From Vreelandella zhuhanensis (GTDB lineage: Bacteria; Pseudomonadota; Gammaproteobacteria; Pseudomonadales; Halomonadaceae), in NCBI RefSeq assembly GCF_009793355.1, contig NZ_WTKP01000001.1:1-64000 (forward strand): 64,000 nt of DNA. The letters run 5' to 3'. The position numbers and the translations under genes are program-made. Below the pieces are notes generated by a model that made no database searches, had not been told where the DNA came from, and saw only the letters and a program-made list of their open reading frames with translations. Positions 1-8,005 of the stretch are shown here, piece by piece; position 1 is the stretch's first letter, and every line of letters starts with the position of its first letter.

Positions 1-117
1 TTGCCTTGATTTTCGGTGACATTGTCACCCTCATCGGCAAGCGCCCACATGAATTACCTGATCAATTGTTAAAGAGCGTCTCGTGCTGCTGCGCTGCAGC
101 TGCTTCGAGGTGTGCGT
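1..117 (-). other. 5' leader of an rRNA operon that runs off the left edge
   Basis: Read on the minus strand, this stretch is the transcribed leader that normally precedes 16S rRNA in gammaproteobacteria. It carries a boxA-like element and, further downstream, a compact hairpin GGTGACA-T-TGTCACC at 15-29 of the kind found in the RNase III processing region. The 16S gene itself is not in the window and should begin shortly beyond base 1. Assignment rests on the boxA, the strong promoter just upstream and my recollection of Pseudomonas/Halomonas rRNA leaders. Confidence 0.8.
67..78 (-). promoter_or_regulatory. boxA antitermination element of the rRNA leader
   Basis: The minus strand reads CGCTCTTTAACA, one base from the boxA consensus TGCTCTTTAACA that recruits NusB/NusE for rRNA antitermination. 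It sits about 40 bases downstream of the predicted -10 box, the usual arrangement. Confidence 0.8.
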
Positions 118-145
118 ATAATACTCGATATAAAGCCGAGGTCAA
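118..145 (-). promoter_or_regulatory. rRNA operon sigma-70 promoter (P1-like)
   Basis: On the minus strand a TTGACC -35 box (140-145) is followed by a 16-base spacer and a TATTAT -10 box (118-123), then the leader with boxA. The -35 box overlaps the msrQ stop codon at 142-144, so any upstream activating sequence would lie inside msrQ coding sequence. Transcription would start near base 110 and read toward base 1. Confidence 0.75.
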
Positions 146-765
146 CCATTACGCGAGATTTTCTCTTGTCGATGCATGAAGGCATCGATGAGACGGAACA
201 AGACCAATCCACAAAGCGCCGAGGCATATAAGGTAGGCAGCAAGTAATCAGCCCGTGTCAGTATCCAGAAATGCGTAACGCCCAAGGCCGCCGCAACATA
301 GATAAGCCGGTGCAACCAATGCCAGGCCCCCGGCCCCATTCGCTGCTGTACCCGTTTGAAAGACGTCAGAGCTAGCGGCAACAACAAGATCAACGCCGCT
401 AGCCCATAGCGGACATAAGCTAAATTCATCATGTCGCGCATTATCCAAGGCCAATCCCAATACTGATCCAGCCCCATCCACGCGACCATATGCGCAAGCA
501 ACCAGAAAAAGGCCCAAAGGCCCATCTGCCGGCGCGCTATCATTATGCCCGGCCATTTGATTAGCCGAAATGCGGGGCTGAAACCGATTGTTACCATCAG
601 CAAAGTGAGACCTGTCAAACCGGTAAAGTGAACCACGGCTTCTGGCGGATTGGCGCCTAAGCTGCCACTAAGCCACTGCCAAAGAAGCCATATCGCCGGT
701 GCTATACCTGCACCCAATACAACAAGACGAAATGTAGTGACTGGCCACGCTCTCCTTGAAGCCAT
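142..765 (-). CDS. msrQ: MsrQ, haem-binding membrane subunit of the MsrPQ methionine sulfoxide reductase
   Basis: A 207-residue inner-membrane protein of the YedZ/MsrQ family, the usual length. It has about six hydrophobic segments and conserved-looking histidines in membrane helices (around LLAHMVAW and WHWLHRLIY) that would ligate b-type haem. It passes electrons from the quinone pool or a flavin reductase to periplasmic MsrP, which repairs oxidised methionines in envelope proteins. It starts 25 bases after the msrP stop, behind an AGGAGG ribosome site, so the two form an operon. Its TGA stop lies inside the -35 box of the adjacent rRNA promoter. Confidence 0.93.
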   Translation of the reverse strand: MASRRAWPVTTFRLVVLGAGIAPAIWLLWQWLSGSLGANPPEAVVHFTGLTGLTLLMVTIGFSPAFRLIKWPGIMIARRQMGLWAFFWLLAHMVAWMGLDQYWDWPWIMRDMMNLAYVRYGLAALILLLPLALTSFKRVQQRMGPGAWHWLHRLIYVAAALGVTHFWILTRADYLLPTLYASALCGLVLFRLIDAFMHRQEKISRNG

Positions 766-790
766 TCAGCCTCCTCGACTTATAATCACC

Positions 791-1759
791 TCAGTAGTCA
801 CGCTGTAGATCCATGTCTGCATAAAGATGAGCCACTTCTGCAGCGTATCCATTAAACATCAGGGTTTTTCGCCGCCCTGGCTCACCAATGCGTCGCTCAC
901 GCGCTTGCGACCAGCGCGGATGATCCACCTCCGGGTTCACATTGGCATAAAAACCGTACTCCTCGGGATTTCTCTCATGCCAGGAAGTAGTGGGCTTTTC
1001 TTCGACAACTTTTATTTTCACGACTGACTTGATGCTCTTGAAGCCATATTTCCATGGCACTACCAGACGAATGGGAGCACCATTTTGATTCGGCATTGCT
1101 TCACCGTACAGGCCCACTGCCAGCATGGTCAGCGGATGCATCGCTTCATCGATACGCAGCGCCTCTTGATAAGGCCAGTCGAGAATAGAGCGTCGTTGCC
1201 CACGTAGATTATCAGGATCGTAGATGGCTTCGAATACCACATACTTGGAGCGTGACGTGAGCCCATGATATTTCAATAGTTCCGCCAGCGGAAACCCGAT
1301 CCAGGGAATGACCATCGACCATGCTTCGACACAACGCAAACGATAGATACGCTCTTCAAGGGGGTAACGTTTGATAACGTCTTCCAACGCCACCGTCCCT
1401 TCCTTCTCCACTTCCCCCTCGATGCTAAGCGACCAAGGTTCAGTAACAAGCTTATGAGCGTAAATTTCCGGATCACGTTTACCCGTGCCGAATTCGTAAA
1501 AATTATTGTAAGTAGTAATATCTTCAAAAGGAGTAAGCGACTCCCCTCCCGCCATTTCCTCGCGAGGCAAGTCACTTTCAAGGCGGCGCGACAAAACCGC
1601 TGACCAAGCATGTGAAGTTGGCGAAAACAGCATGCCTGGAGCAAAAGCCGCAGCTGTCCCGAGGCCAATACCTTGGCGTAGGAATTTTCGACGCTGTTCG
1701 AAGAGGGCTTTCGGTGTGACTTCAGATTCAGAAACAACTGGATAGCGGTAACGCATCAT
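791..1759 (-). CDS. msrP: MsrP, periplasmic molybdoenzyme methionine sulfoxide reductase
   Basis: A 322-residue catalytic subunit of MsrPQ. The N-terminus carries a twin-arginine signal (RRKFLRQ followed by a hydrophobic stretch ending near SHAWS), so the folded molybdopterin protein is exported by Tat. The sulfite-oxidase-type fold shows the cysteine that ligates molybdenum in YRLRCVEAWSMVIPW. It reduces methionine sulfoxide residues in periplasmic proteins using electrons from MsrQ. Two adjacent ATG codons are possible starts, behind a GGGGG ribosome site. It is transcribed away from the peroxidase gene at 1900, so both genes share the 140-base control region. Confidence 0.95.
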   Translation of the reverse strand: MMRYRYPVVSESEVTPKALFEQRRKFLRQGIGLGTAAAFAPGMLFSPTSHAWSAVLSRRLESDLPREEMAGGESLTPFEDITTYNNFYEFGTGKRDPEIYAHKLVTEPWSLSIEGEVEKEGTVALEDVIKRYPLEERIYRLRCVEAWSMVIPWIGFPLAELLKYHGLTSRSKYVVFEAIYDPDNLRGQRRSILDWPYQEALRIDEAMHPLTMLAVGLYGEAMPNQNGAPIRLVVPWKYGFKSIKSVVKIKVVEEKPTTSWHERNPEEYGFYANVNPEVDHPRWSQARERRIGEPGRRKTLMFNGYAAEVAHLYADMDLQRDY

Positions 1760-1899
1760 GGAACCCCCAAAAATGACAACACCCTTAACCTGAGTATTTT
1801 ACTGGGTTGAACATAACTGTGAGATACCACTAAGCTTACTTCAGGCCAGATTAGAAAAACAGGATCCGACCAACGGGATCCATACAAGGGAGAATCACC

Positions 1900-2901
1900 A
1901 TGAAATCACAACCCCGCCTTCTCAACGCGCGACTACTGTCAACACTTGCAGTGTCGGCTCTGATGGCTAGCGGTGCTGCTCTCGCTGACGATGGCCTGGA
2001 AAATTATCGAGACCGTTTCGAGGCATTGCCTTATCTGCCACCCATCCCGGCAGATAACTCCCTGACAGAGGAAAAAGTCGAGCTCGGCAAGATGATGTTC
2101 TTCGAGCCGCGAATATCTTCAAGCGGTGTCATCAGTTGCGCCACTTGCCACAACCCAGCGCTGGGTTGGTCGGATCGCATTCCCCGCGCCACCGGCCATG
2201 ACGGCCAGGTAGGTGAGCGCAATACCCCCACCGTACTCAATTCGGGCTTCCTTGACGCTCAGTTCTGGGATGGCCGCGAACCTGACCTTGAAGGCCAGGC
2301 GCTAGGCCCGATTGAAGCCAGTGTTGAAATGGCCATGGATCTGGACATGGCTCTTGAGCGTTTGACTAGCTTCGACCATTACCAGCGTAAGTTTGCCGAG
2401 GCCTTCCCCGAAGATGAAGAACCTTTGAATGCTGATAATCTGGCGTACTCCCTAGCCTCCTTTCAGCGCACGCTAAATACGCCGAATTCACCTTTTGACC
2501 GTTATCTACGTGGCGACATGAACGCCCTTACCCAGCAGGAAAAAGACGGCATGGTCGCTTTTGTGGACAATGGCTGCATTGCCTGCCATCGTGGTCCCGC
2601 CCTTACCGACAGTCAGTTTCATGCCATTCAAGTACCCGGCTCCACTGATCTTGGCCGCTATCTAGTCACAGATGAAGAAAGCGATAAATACCGCTTCCGC
2701 ACTCCGACGCTACGCAATGTGGCGGTTACTTACCCCTACATGAATAACGGTGCAACAGAAACACTGGAAGAAGCCGTCGCTATCATGGGGCAAGAAATGT
2801 TGGGCCGTGATTTTGAAGAACAGAGCATTGCTGATATCACTGCCTTCCTGCATACCCTCACCGGTGAAATGCCGCACTTTGAAGTTCCTGCCTTGCCGTA
2901 A
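1900..2901 (+). CDS. Di-haem cytochrome c peroxidase (CcpA/MauG family)
   Basis: A 333-residue periplasmic peroxidase. A Sec signal peptide is visible (about residues 1-29, ending ALADD), followed by two c-type haem sites, CATCH near residue 80 and CIACH near residue 228. The length fits bacterial CCPs that reduce hydrogen peroxide to water with electrons from small cytochromes. The start follows an AGGGAGA ribosome site. It is divergent from msrPQ, so oxidative-stress functions face each other across one intergenic region. A MauG-type role is possible, but no amine dehydrogenase genes are nearby. Confidence 0.92.
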   Translation: MKSQPRLLNARLLSTLAVSALMASGAALADDGLENYRDRFEALPYLPPIPADNSLTEEKVELGKMMFFEPRISSSGVISCATCHNPALGWSDRIPRATGHDGQVGERNTPTVLNSGFLDAQFWDGREPDLEGQALGPIEASVEMAMDLDMALERLTSFDHYQRKFAEAFPEDEEPLNADNLAYSLASFQRTLNTPNSPFDRYLRGDMNALTQQEKDGMVAFVDNGCIACHRGPALTDSQFHAIQVPGSTDLGRYLVTDEESDKYRFRTPTLRNVAVTYPYMNNGATETLEEAVAIMGQEMLGRDFEEQSIADITAFLHTLTGEMPHFEVPALP

Positions 2902-2943
2902 ACATACGTAAGAGCATCTTGCCCGCCATATGATCAAGTGTTT

Positions 2944-2967
2944 TACCCCCGGAAAAATCCGGGGGTA
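2944..2967. terminator. Bidirectional terminator between the peroxidase and adenine deaminase genes
   Basis: A perfect 10-bp stem (TACCCCCGGA / TCCGGGGGTA) with an AAAA loop lies between two convergent genes. The plus side has a weak T-rich tail and the minus side a run of A, so it can serve both transcripts, with efficiency uncertain. Confidence 0.7.
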
Positions 2968-2973
2968 ATTGCT

Positions 2974-3975
2974 TTAGTACCCAGCAACTTTCTTCAACTG
3001 CTTGTATAGCTGCGCTTTGCGCACCTCGCCCATGAAGGCGTTATCAATAGCATTGGCTGCCAGCTTGCAAAACACCGCTTCCTGCCATCCGAACGCCTGA
3101 TGACAGGCCATAAAGTTTGCCAACATACCTCCGCCGAAATACGCTGGGTCATCGGAGTTGATTGTCACTACAAGCCCAGCGTCTAACAACTGAGGCAGTG
3201 GGTGCGCCTGCATACTTTCAACCACTTTCAACCGCACATTGGAAAGTGGGCATACGGTCAGCACTGTGCCCTGGTTACGCAATCGCTCCACTAACGCAGG
3301 GTCTTGCAAGCACTGCACGCCATGATCAATGCGGCACACGTCGAGCAAATCCAGAGCTTGATAGATATAGTCAACCGGCCCCTCCTCTCCTGCATGGGCT
3401 ACCCGTGGAATACCAATTTGCTTGGCTCGACCGAATACTTCACTAAATTTTTCTGGAGGGTTGCCTTTTTCAGCACTATCCAGCCCGACGGCATCTAATA
3501 TATCCCAATAGGGCTTAGCACTTTCCAGCACCTGCATTGCCTCTGCCGCGGGACGGTCACGCAAAAAGGCCATGATCAATGCACTGGAAAGCCCAAGCTC
3601 ACTCTCCGCTTCTTGCCGAGCCAGGTTCAATCCTTCCAGGATAGTGGATAATCCAACGCCTCGGGAAATATGTGCCTGGGGGTCAAAGTGCATCTCGACA
3701 TGAACCACGCCTTCATCACTGGCCCGGCGAAAATAATCCATAGCCAGAGCATAGAAGTCTTCAGGCTTCTGCAACACACTCATTCCCTGATAATAAATAT
3801 CCAGAAATGACTGCAGGTCAGAAAAATCATAAGCGGCGTATACGTCTTCTATCGATGCATAAGAAAGCATAACGCCATTGCGTTCGGCCAGGGTAAATAA
3901 CAACTCGGGTTCTAACGTTCCTTCAATATGTAAATGTAGCTCTACCTTGGGCAAACGCTTGAGGAATTCATGCAT
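2974..3975 (-). CDS. add: Adenine deaminase (adenosine deaminase superfamily)
   Basis: A 333-residue amidohydrolase with the zinc motifs of the Add family: HLHIEGT near the N-terminus, HAGEEGP, DHGVQ and NSDDPAYFGG. The SDDPAYFGG ending resembles the adenine-deaminase branch (fungal Aah1 and relatives) rather than true adenosine deaminases, so adenine to hypoxanthine plus ammonia is the better prediction. Hypoxanthine would feed Hpt (37.2 kb) or xanthine dehydrogenase (46.8 kb). The ATG follows AGGAG. The gene lies 231 bases downstream of cydB in the same direction, with an unexplained structured leader between. Confidence 0.88.
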   Translation of the reverse strand: MHEFLKRLPKVELHLHIEGTLEPELLFTLAERNGVMLSYASIEDVYAAYDFSDLQSFLDIYYQGMSVLQKPEDFYALAMDYFRRASDEGVVHVEMHFDPQAHISRGVGLSTILEGLNLARQEAESELGLSSALIMAFLRDRPAAEAMQVLESAKPYWDILDAVGLDSAEKGNPPEKFSEVFGRAKQIGIPRVAHAGEEGPVDYIYQALDLLDVCRIDHGVQCLQDPALVERLRNQGTVLTVCPLSNVRLKVVESMQAHPLPQLLDAGLVVTINSDDPAYFGGGMLANFMACHQAFGWQEAVFCKLAANAIDNAFMGEVRKAQLYKQLKKVAGY

Positions 3976-4206
3976 GAAATAGGCTCCTTATTTTTCTTGT
4001 TTAATTCTGGGATATTCGAGACCGCTTGCATAGTCAGGCGCCCCACTTTTAACCCCGAACTCAAGTACTTCGCTCAGGCACGGTGAGTCGACACCTCCTC
4101 TTGGCTTGGGCCAGCGGAAAGTTTCCGAACTCTCTTCCCCAGTCGGTATACCGCCGTTACTGAAAAGATACAGGCGCTATCACCACACCCAGCGACTGAG
4201 GTGAGA
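3976..4206 (-). other. Long leader upstream of adenine deaminase with several small hairpins
   Basis: No gene is seen here on either strand. Read on the minus strand, three compact hairpins lie in a row: GAGAGTT-CGGA-AACTTTC, TGGC-CCAA-GCCA and GGTG-TCGACT-CACC. A purine-rich segment containing GGGGTTAAAAGTGGGG follows, before the ribosome site. It could be a structured 5' leader of the deaminase gene or simply the 3' end of the cydAB transcript. It matches no riboswitch class I can name. Confidence 0.35.
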
Positions 4207-5217
4207 TTAATGATATCCCTCACCCACTTTCACCTTGCCGCGAAATACCCAATACGACCAGAAGGTATAACCAAGCACGAACGGAAGAACGAACAGTACG
4301 CCGACCAACAGGAAAAGTTGAGACTCCGGTGCCGAGGCAGCATCCCATAGGGTGTAATTCGGTGGCACGATCATCGGCCACTTACTTACCACCAGTCCCA
4401 GATAAGTGAACAGGAATATCCCCAGGGTCGCCATGAAAGGCATCAACTCACGGCGACGCCGAACCGACCAGTACAGGGCAAACATGCACACTAACGTCAA
4501 TGCCGGCAATATCCAGATCAAGCGGATATTGCCGAACCAGCGTTCCCAGACGCCGGGGTTCACCATAGGCGTCCAGATACTGATGATCATGAAAATTGCC
4601 GATACCGCCAGCAGTAGCGGCAAGGTCAATTTGTAAGCCCACTGCTGAATGTAGCCTTCGGATTTCAGAATCAGCCAGGTACTTCCCAGCAATGCATAGC
4701 CAATCATGATGCCGATACCCGTCAATACCGTAAACGGAGTCAGCCAATCGAAAGCGCCCCCGACAAAGACACCCTCTTGCGTCTCGAAGCCCTGTATATA
4801 AGTGCCTACCACCGCTCCCTGAGCAAAGGCCGCAATTGCCGACCCCCAGCTGAACGCCCTGTTCCACAGGCGACGATTACGGCGGTTACGACGAGACTTG
4901 AAGCGCAGCTCAAAGGCCACACCGCGAAAAACCAGCCCCGCCAGCATCAGGAATACACCGATGTAGAGCGCCGGCAGGAAAACCGAATAAACCAGAGGAA
5001 AGGCTCCCAACAACCCTGCTCCTCCCAACACCAGCCAGGTCTCGTTACCATCCCAGATGGGTGCGACAGAATTCATCATCACGTCCCGGGTATCTTCATC
5101 CGGTGCAAAAGGGAAAAGGATTCCCAAGCCCAGATCAAAACCGTCCATGAGGACATACATTAGGATGCCGAAACCGATGATAAGTGCCCATATCACTGAT
5201 AGATCGAACATTTCCAT
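4207..5217 (-). CDS. cydB: Cytochrome bd-type quinol oxidase subunit II
   Basis: A 336-residue polytopic membrane protein of the CydB/CioB family, opening MEMFDLSVIWALIIGFGILMY and containing GFDLGLGIL and WDGNETWLVLGG. With CydA it oxidises quinol and reduces oxygen to water without pumping protons. Its ATG lies three bases after the cydA stop, and its GGAGAGGG ribosome site is inside the end of cydA, so translation is coupled. I saw no CydX-like small ORF downstream. Confidence 0.95.
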   Translation of the reverse strand: MEMFDLSVIWALIIGFGILMYVLMDGFDLGLGILFPFAPDEDTRDVMMNSVAPIWDGNETWLVLGGAGLLGAFPLVYSVFLPALYIGVFLMLAGLVFRGVAFELRFKSRRNRRNRRLWNRAFSWGSAIAAFAQGAVVGTYIQGFETQEGVFVGGAFDWLTPFTVLTGIGIMIGYALLGSTWLILKSEGYIQQWAYKLTLPLLLAVSAIFMIISIWTPMVNPGVWERWFGNIRLIWILPALTLVCMFALYWSVRRRRELMPFMATLGIFLFTYLGLVVSKWPMIVPPNYTLWDAASAPESQLFLLVGVLFVLPFVLGYTFWSYWVFRGKVKVGEGYH

Positions 5218-5220
5218 GGC

Positions 5221-6633
5221 TTAACCCTCTCCTTTGGCAGGATTGTCATCGAAGGGTGTACTGGTTGCCGAAAAAGGCCGCTTGGGCGTTTCAAAATCGT
5301 CGACCAGCTTTTCTTCCTCCTTCGCTTGCATGCCGTACCGGATCACCCGAGTGAGATAATACGTACCGGCATAAAAAATAACGCCATAAACTGCCATATA
5401 ACCCACCAGGGTAAACAGCGCCATTCCACCGGTCAGCGAAGGCGTCACCCCTTCGGCATGGGTCATCGTTTCGTAGATCAACCAGGGTGCGCGCCCCGTC
5501 TCGGTCACGACCCACCCTGCCAGCACAGCGATGAAGGGTGTGATCGACATGACTCTGAGAGTCTGCAAGAAGCGCCGTGAACGATATACTTTTCCTCCAC
5601 GGCGTAGATACAGCCCTGCCAAGGCGACCCCAATCATCGCGAAGCCGATGGCGACCATGATTCGAAATGCCCAGAATGTAATCCACACCGGCGGCTGCTC
5701 TTCGGGGGGCGATTCACTGATCCCCGGCACCACGCCATCCAGCTCATGCGTAAGAATCAGGCTTGCCCCGTAGGGAATACCGACTTCAAAACGGTTCTCC
5801 TGAAGGTCACGATCCGGCAAGGCAAACAATAGCAAGGGCGCGCCTTGCATCGTCTCCCAGTTGCCCTCCATGGCCGCCAGCTTGGTGGGTTGATGCTCGA
5901 GCGTGTTGATACCGTGAAAGTCACCAATCACCGCCTGAGCCGGCGCCAATACCAGAAGGAGCCACAGACACATGGATAATGCCTTGCGATTGGCTTGCAC
6001 ATCACGCTCGATCAAGAGATACCAGGCGCTGACACCCGCCACCACGAAGCCACCGGTGAGGAATGACGCCATTACCATATGTGTGAGGCGAAAAGGAAAA
6101 GAGGGATTGAAAATCGCCTCCATCCAGGAGGTGACATGTACGACGCCATCGATCATCTCGAAACCAGACGGTGTGTGCATCCAGCTATTGGCCGCGAGTA
6201 TCCAGAACGTCGAGATGAAGGTGCCCAGCGCCACCATGATGGCGGCGAACAGATGAACACCCTGGGACACCTTGCCGCGGCCGAACAATAAAACCCCTAA
6301 AAAAGCCGCCTCAAGGAAGAAGGCCGTTATCACCTCGTAGCTCAGCAACGGCCCAATGAAATTGGCGCTGGACTGGGAAAAATTGCTCCAGTTGGTACCG
6401 AACTGAAAGGACATGACGATGCCGGACACCACGCCCATGCCGAAGACAACCGCGAAAACCTTGGTCCAAAGGATCGCCAGACGCTCCCAAGCGGGGTTCT
6501 GCGTCTTGTAGAAAAGGGCATGAAGCAAAGCGAGGTAGGAGGCAAGCCCAATGGTGAACACAGGGAAAATAGCGTGAAAGGACACAACAAAGGCGAATTG
6601 TATTCGCGATAACAACAGCGGATCGAGCTCCAT
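5221..6633 (-). CDS. cydA: Cytochrome bd-type quinol oxidase subunit I (short Q-loop, CIO-like)
   Basis: A 470-residue haem-bearing subunit beginning MELDPLLLSRIQFAFVVSFH, with the N-terminal histidine that ligates haem. It is shorter than E. coli CydA (about 520), mainly because the periplasmic Q-loop is short. That places it with the cyanide-insensitive oxidases (CioA) of pseudomonads. The likely role is respiration at low oxygen or with inhibitors present. The ATG follows TTAGGAGAACGTC. Upstream is a perfect 14-bp inverted repeat at 6726-6762. Confidence 0.94.
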   Translation of the reverse strand: MELDPLLLSRIQFAFVVSFHAIFPVFTIGLASYLALLHALFYKTQNPAWERLAILWTKVFAVVFGMGVVSGIVMSFQFGTNWSNFSQSSANFIGPLLSYEVITAFFLEAAFLGVLLFGRGKVSQGVHLFAAIMVALGTFISTFWILAANSWMHTPSGFEMIDGVVHVTSWMEAIFNPSFPFRLTHMVMASFLTGGFVVAGVSAWYLLIERDVQANRKALSMCLWLLLVLAPAQAVIGDFHGINTLEHQPTKLAAMEGNWETMQGAPLLLFALPDRDLQENRFEVGIPYGASLILTHELDGVVPGISESPPEEQPPVWITFWAFRIMVAIGFAMIGVALAGLYLRRGGKVYRSRRFLQTLRVMSITPFIAVLAGWVVTETGRAPWLIYETMTHAEGVTPSLTGGMALFTLVGYMAVYGVIFYAGTYYLTRVIRYGMQAKEEEKLVDDFETPKRPFSATSTPFDDNPAKGEG

Positions 6634-6725
6634 GACGTTCTCCTAAGTCCTGTGGAGGCAGCTACGACAACACAAGCTTAGATGAGCTAATCCATGTGGC
6701 AATTTTATTGTTCTTGAATATAGGA

Positions 6726-6762
6726 TTACAATCCAAGCTTGTTAACTGAGCTTGGATTGTAA
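6726..6762. repeat. 14-bp inverted repeat upstream of cydA
   Basis: TTACAATCCAAGCT and its exact reverse complement flank a 9-base loop. It lies between the end of the exchanger gene and cydA, both minus strand. It could terminate the exchanger transcript, although no strong T-tract follows, or act as an operator for cydAB. Confidence 0.6.
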
Positions 6763-6841
6763 AGAGAACGCACTTCGTCTGTAAGCGTTATTGCACTGCT
6801 GATCGGTGGCGGATCGTTGCATTGCGGCTTTTAGCCAAATC

Positions 6842-7819
6842 TCAGGCCAATACCACCAAGCTAATCATGTATGCCGTGTAAGCGATAAACATGGCCAGCA
6901 GCATCCCACCTTCCACCCGATTGATGCGACGCTTACGGCCACGCCAAGCAAAGGCAAACAGAATCATCAATACCGTCATTCCGGTCATTACGCTCCAGTC
7001 GCGCATCAACACTTCTCGACCGGTCTCAATCGGCATTATCAGTCCGGCAAGACCCACCACTCCCAAAGTATTGAAAAGGTTCGATCCCACCACATTGCCC
7101 AACACCAAGTCATGTTCACGGCGACGCAACGCACTAATCGAAGACGCCAACTCGGGCAATGAGGTACCCACCGCAACGACGGTCAAGCCAATAATCAGAT
7201 CGCTTACCCCGAAACTCAAGGCAATTTCCACCGCCCCCCATACCAAAAGGCGCGAACTGGCAATCAAGAGCACCAACCCGACCAGCGTCCAGAGCAAGGA
7301 AACCTTGAGTGACATCGGCTTGCTATCCAGGCTTTCCGCCACCTCCTGAACGAGGGGATCCTCCTCCTGCTGATATTTGGAACGCACGATACTGAAGGTA
7401 ATGAAAGCAACCAGTATCACTATCAGCGTCAGCGCTTCCCAGCGTGCAATTACACCATCGAGCAGAGTTAACGCAGAAAGCAGGGTCACCACTAACAACA
7501 GCGGCATTTCCTTACGGATAACGCTTGAATGCACCGCCAATGGCGTGATCAATGCCACAGTTCCCAATACTAAACCGATATTAGCGATATTCGAACCATA
7601 GGCATTGCCTAACGCCAAGCCGGGATTACCTTGAGCGGCAGCCAAGACCGAGACCGTCATTTCCGGTGCGGAGGTCCCGAAACCGATCACTAGCATGCCG
7701 ATCAGCAGGGGAGATAATCCCAGCCACCGCGACGTCGAGGCAGCACCATCAATGAAGCGTTCTGCACTCCAGATCAGCAGCACCAGACCAACAATCACCG
7801 ACAGCGAAGGGAGCAGCAT
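6842..7819 (-). CDS. Calcium/sodium antiporter of the CaCA family (YrbG-like)
   Basis: A 325-residue protein, the same length as E. coli YrbG, with about ten transmembrane segments. The two signature alpha-repeats are visible as GTSAPEM with GNAYGSNIANIGLVLG in the first half and GTSLPEL with GNVVGSNLFNTLGVVG in the second, in opposite orientation as the family requires. It exchanges Ca2+ for Na+ (or H+) across the inner membrane. In a halophile this may contribute to cation balance, but substrate preference cannot be read from sequence. Confidence 0.92.
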   Translation of the reverse strand: MLLPSLSVIVGLVLLIWSAERFIDGAASTSRWLGLSPLLIGMLVIGFGTSAPEMTVSVLAAAQGNPGLALGNAYGSNIANIGLVLGTVALITPLAVHSSVIRKEMPLLLVVTLLSALTLLDGVIARWEALTLIVILVAFITFSIVRSKYQQEEDPLVQEVAESLDSKPMSLKVSLLWTLVGLVLLIASSRLLVWGAVEIALSFGVSDLIIGLTVVAVGTSLPELASSISALRRREHDLVLGNVVGSNLFNTLGVVGLAGLIMPIETGREVLMRDWSVMTGMTVLMILFAFAWRGRKRRINRVEGGMLLAMFIAYTAYMISLVVLA

Positions 7820-8005
7820 CGTTTTTCCTTAATAATGTATTCATTCAGGGCACTATTGCGCGAGCATCGTTGTCCATGAACGCGATCAGGTCAAGCGATG
7901 ACTCGGCTAACTATTAAATTGCTGATAGATCGTTTATCGTCACCCACCGTATAGAGGCGCACCTATATTTCGCAGGAAGGCTCCCGTAGTGGAAAGACTC
8001 ACGAT

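Noticed and set aside
1862..1881. Two GGATCC palindromes upstream of the peroxidase gene
   Set aside because: Six-base palindromes this short are expected by chance, and no longer symmetry surrounds them.
3976..4206. Search for a CydX-like small subunit gene after cydB
   Set aside because: No short hydrophobic frame with a ribosome site is present in the gap.
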